Shown one piece after another: positions 60,712 through 64,000 of a DNA stretch of 64,000 bases. How positions within the stretch are numbered: position 1 is the stretch's first letter; each line of letters starts with the position of its first letter. Origin of the DNA: Streptomyces venezuelae (GTDB lineage Bacteria > Actinomycetota > Actinomycetes > Streptomycetales > Streptomycetaceae); NCBI RefSeq assembly GCF_008642295.1, contig NZ_CP029190.1, forward strand, positions 2,905,001 through 2,969,000, written 5' to 3'. The notes beneath the pieces were generated by a model. That model did no database searches. It was not told the origin of the DNA and saw only the letters and a program-made list of their open reading frames with translations. The translations under genes were made by a program, and so were the position numbers.

Positions 60712-61999
60712 GCGAGACCTTCCAGTACGTCGGCGAGGGCGAGGACGCCGGCCACGCAGTCGTCCTCGGCGGCGAACTCCGCCGGTGAGTGCGAGACGCC
60801 GGTCGGGTTCCGTACGAACAGCATCGCGGTCGGGATCGATCCGGAGAGGATTCCGGCGTCGTGTCCCGCACCCGTTCCGAGCACGGGCACGCTCCCGCCG
60901 AGGATCCGGTTGAGCTCGTCCCGCAGGGCGTGCTCGAACTCGACCACCGGGGTGAAGGACTCCCGGACGATCCGCAGGTCGATGCCGTCCTGCTCGGCGC
61001 GCTCCCGGGCGGCCTTCTCGACGGCCGTCACGACCGTGTCGAGGGTGGCCTGGTCGGCGGCCCTGGAGTCGAGCCAGCCGCGCACCAGGGAGGGGATGGC
61101 GTTGACCCCGTTGGGCTCCACGGCCACCTTGCCGAAGGTGGCGACGGCCCCGGCGAGGGCCGCCTCCCGGCGGGCGGCCAGCACGGTCTCCGCGTACGTG
61201 AGCATCGGGTCGCGGCGGTCCACCAGGCGGGTGGTGCCGGCGTGGTTGGCCTCGCCGTGGAAGTCGAACCGCCAGCGGCCGTGCGGCCAGATCGCGGAGG
61301 CGATGCCGACCCGGTCGCCGGACAGGTCGAGCGCGCGGCCCTGTTCGACGTGGAGCTCGACGAACGCGCCGATCCGGGCGAGCCGTTCGGGGTCGGCGCC
61401 GATCGCGTCGGGGTCGTAGCCGGCCTGTTCCATCGCCCGGGGCAGGCTGATGCCGTCCGCGTCGCGCAGTTCGTACGCCTGCTCCCTGGTCAGCCGGCCG
61501 GCGGTGAGCCGGGAGCCGACGCAGGCGAGACCGAACCGGGCGCCTTCCTCGTCACCGAAGTTGGTGATGGCCAGCGGCCTGGTGAACTCCACACCCCGGT
61601 CGCGGAGTTCATCCAGGGCCGCGAAGGAGGACACCACTCCGAGCGGCCCGTCGAAGGCGCCGCCGTCCGGGACGGAGTCCAGGTGCGAGCCGGTGACGAC
61701 GGCGTCCCCGGCGAGCGGGTCGCCGAGCCAGGCCCACTGATTGCCGTTCCGGTCGGTCTCGTACGTCAGCCCGCGCGCCTCGGCCTGCGCCCGGAACCAG
61801 GCCCGGCACTCGGTGTCGGCCCCGGTCCAGGCGTAGCGGCGGTAGCCGCGGGTGCCGCTGTCGCGGCCGAGGGGGGCGAGCTCGCTCCACATGCTGTGGA
61901 AGCTGCTTCCGCCCCGCCCTGCCGTTCCGCCGTTGCCGGCGGGGTCGGCGGGGTCGGCGGCGGAGCCCCCGGTTCGGGCGGAGCCCCCGGTTCGCTCGG

Positions 62000-62003
<4 letters not shown>
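60702..62003 (-). CDS. M20-family amidohydrolase (allantoate/N-carbamoyl amino acid hydrolase-like) in the hut operon
   Basis: 433 residues. Metal-binding motifs [19 protein letters not shown], the catalytic [13 protein letters not shown] pair of Glu, [21 protein letters not shown] and the terminal VSHSPAEF match the allantoate amidohydrolase/beta-ureidopropionase group. The gene starts in the hutU stop (GTGA) and overlaps hutF, so it is fully embedded in the histidine pathway. I infer it removes the formyl group from N-formylglutamate, replacing HutG; annotation as allantoate amidohydrolase by similarity alone is probably misleading. The first ~30 residues are Gly/Ala-rich. Confidence 0.86.
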
Positions 62004-63664
<1,661 letters not shown>

Positions 63665-63700
63665 GGCGGTGCCTCCTCCGATGTTGGTCAATCCATTCAC

Positions 63701-63729
63701 ATCCTGGCCCCCTGAATAGATTCAGTCAA
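63701..63729 (-). promoter_or_regulatory. hut operon promoter with internal palindrome
   Basis: On the minus strand TTGACT (63724-63729) and CAGGAT (63701-63706) are 17 nt apart. The palindrome CTGAAT-CT-ATTCAG (63712-63725) fills the spacer and touches the -35, where a repressor would block polymerase. It also lies in the upstream region of the divergent gene. Confidence 0.6.
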
Positions 63730-63759
63730 CAGCTGCGGGCCGACCCGCCGGATGATGGG

Positions 63760-64000
63760 ATGGCGGACATGGCCGCAACCACGCAGGGCGAGGGCGCCGC
63801 CGAGCGCCGGGATCTGGTCGTACGGGCCGCCGTCGAGCAGGGACTGGTGGGCGGGACCGACTCCTCGGAGCCCCTGGTCTGCCTGCTGGACACCGACGGG
63901 ATCCGGGCCTCGGCGGCAGCCCTGACCGCCGCCTTCACCGGCGCCCTGGCGCCCGGCACGCCCGTCCTGCACGCCTTCGCCGTGAAGGCCGCTCCGCTCG
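63760..64000 (+). CDS. PLP-dependent alanine racemase-fold enzyme, N-terminal fragment
   Basis: 80 residues, cut by the window end. The start of a fold-type III PLP barrel is visible: VCLLDTDGIRASAAALTAAF, then VLHAFAVKAAPL, where Lys in FAVKA would be the PLP lysine. It could be an alanine racemase, a D-serine deaminase-type enzyme or a decarboxylase; the missing C-terminal part would decide. The ATG at 63760 is in frame with this sequence, while ATGs at 63752 and 63755 are not. Divergent from hutU, sharing the palindromic region. Confidence 0.7.
   Translation, partial: MADMAATTQGEGAAERRDLVVRAAVEQGLVGGTDSSEPLVCLLDTDGIRASAAALTAAFTGALAPGTPVLHAFAVKAAPL

Noticed and set aside
58135..61419. A 1094-codon open frame on the + strand across the hut genes
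   Set aside because: Composition-driven antisense frame; hutI, hutF and the M20 gene on the other strand carry catalytic motifs.

Overview
The window is a stretch of Streptomyces chromosome. The sequence is very GC-rich with strong third-position G/C bias, GTG starts are frequent, and several genes appear to be leaderless. The WhiB protein at 19243-19506 is, from memory, nearly identical to S. coelicolor WhiB. Most genes are core rather than accessory. No transposase, integrase, prophage, tRNA, rRNA or CRISPR array was seen.

Layout: (1) 358-4650: a SpoIIM-like membrane protein divergent from an RDD membrane protein, a small hypothetical protein, and S-adenosylhomocysteine hydrolase (ahcY). 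(2) 4982-8085: a single-chain fructose-type PTS permease and a cation-efflux transporter. (3) 8162-12758: a GDP-mannose precursor block (manA, a SIS-domain isomerase-like protein, a Trm112-like zinc protein, phosphomannomutase manB). (4) 12835-19506: DUF3499 protein, metallopeptidase, a 1194-residue glycosyltransferase coupled to a DUF5719-type protein, and whiB. (5) 19963-22895: a 28-codon cysteine-rich leader ORF followed by cysteine dioxygenase, cofD and cofE-fbiB (coenzyme F420). (6) 22908-26352: AlkA-like DNA glycosylase, secreted PGRP-type amidase, TIGR03089 protein. (7) 26597-41263: an envelope-assembly region with five LytR-CpsA-Psr (LCP) ligases, two family-2 glycosyltransferases (one a polyprenol-phosphate mannose synthase type), a GT-C-like membrane protein, an acyltransferase, a sugar-nucleotidyltransferase and a thioesterase. 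(8) 41396-51819: acyl-CoA dehydrogenase, nucleotide-sugar dehydrogenase, a CGNR regulator divergent from a VOC protein, two tandem M19 dipeptidases, purE-purK, GtrA, and a two-component system. (9) 52218-57990: a POT peptide transporter and a four-gene cell-surface operon whose first and last products carry sortase-type C-termini. (10) 58162-64000: a histidine-utilisation operon (hutU, an M20 amidohydrolase, hutF, hutI) and the start of a PLP-dependent racemase/decarboxylase-fold gene.

How the genes fit together: manA, manB and the nucleotidyltransferase can feed GDP-mannose to the polyprenol-phosphate mannose synthase and its membrane neighbour, while the LCP proteins attach lipid-linked glycopolymers to peptidoglycan. 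From memory, the order ahcY, manA, SIS, manB, DUF3499, metallopeptidase, whiB, fbiA, fbiB, nucleotidyltransferase, glycosyltransferase, LCP, acyl-CoA dehydrogenase, purE/purK, GtrA largely matches the Mycobacterium tuberculosis sahH-to-purK region, so the backbone looks ancient. The best leads for new biology are the cysteine-rich leader before cysteine dioxygenase/F420 genes, the four-half-site operator between the CGNR and VOC genes, the dipeptidase paralogue that has lost its metal ligands, and the sortase-substrate surface operon.
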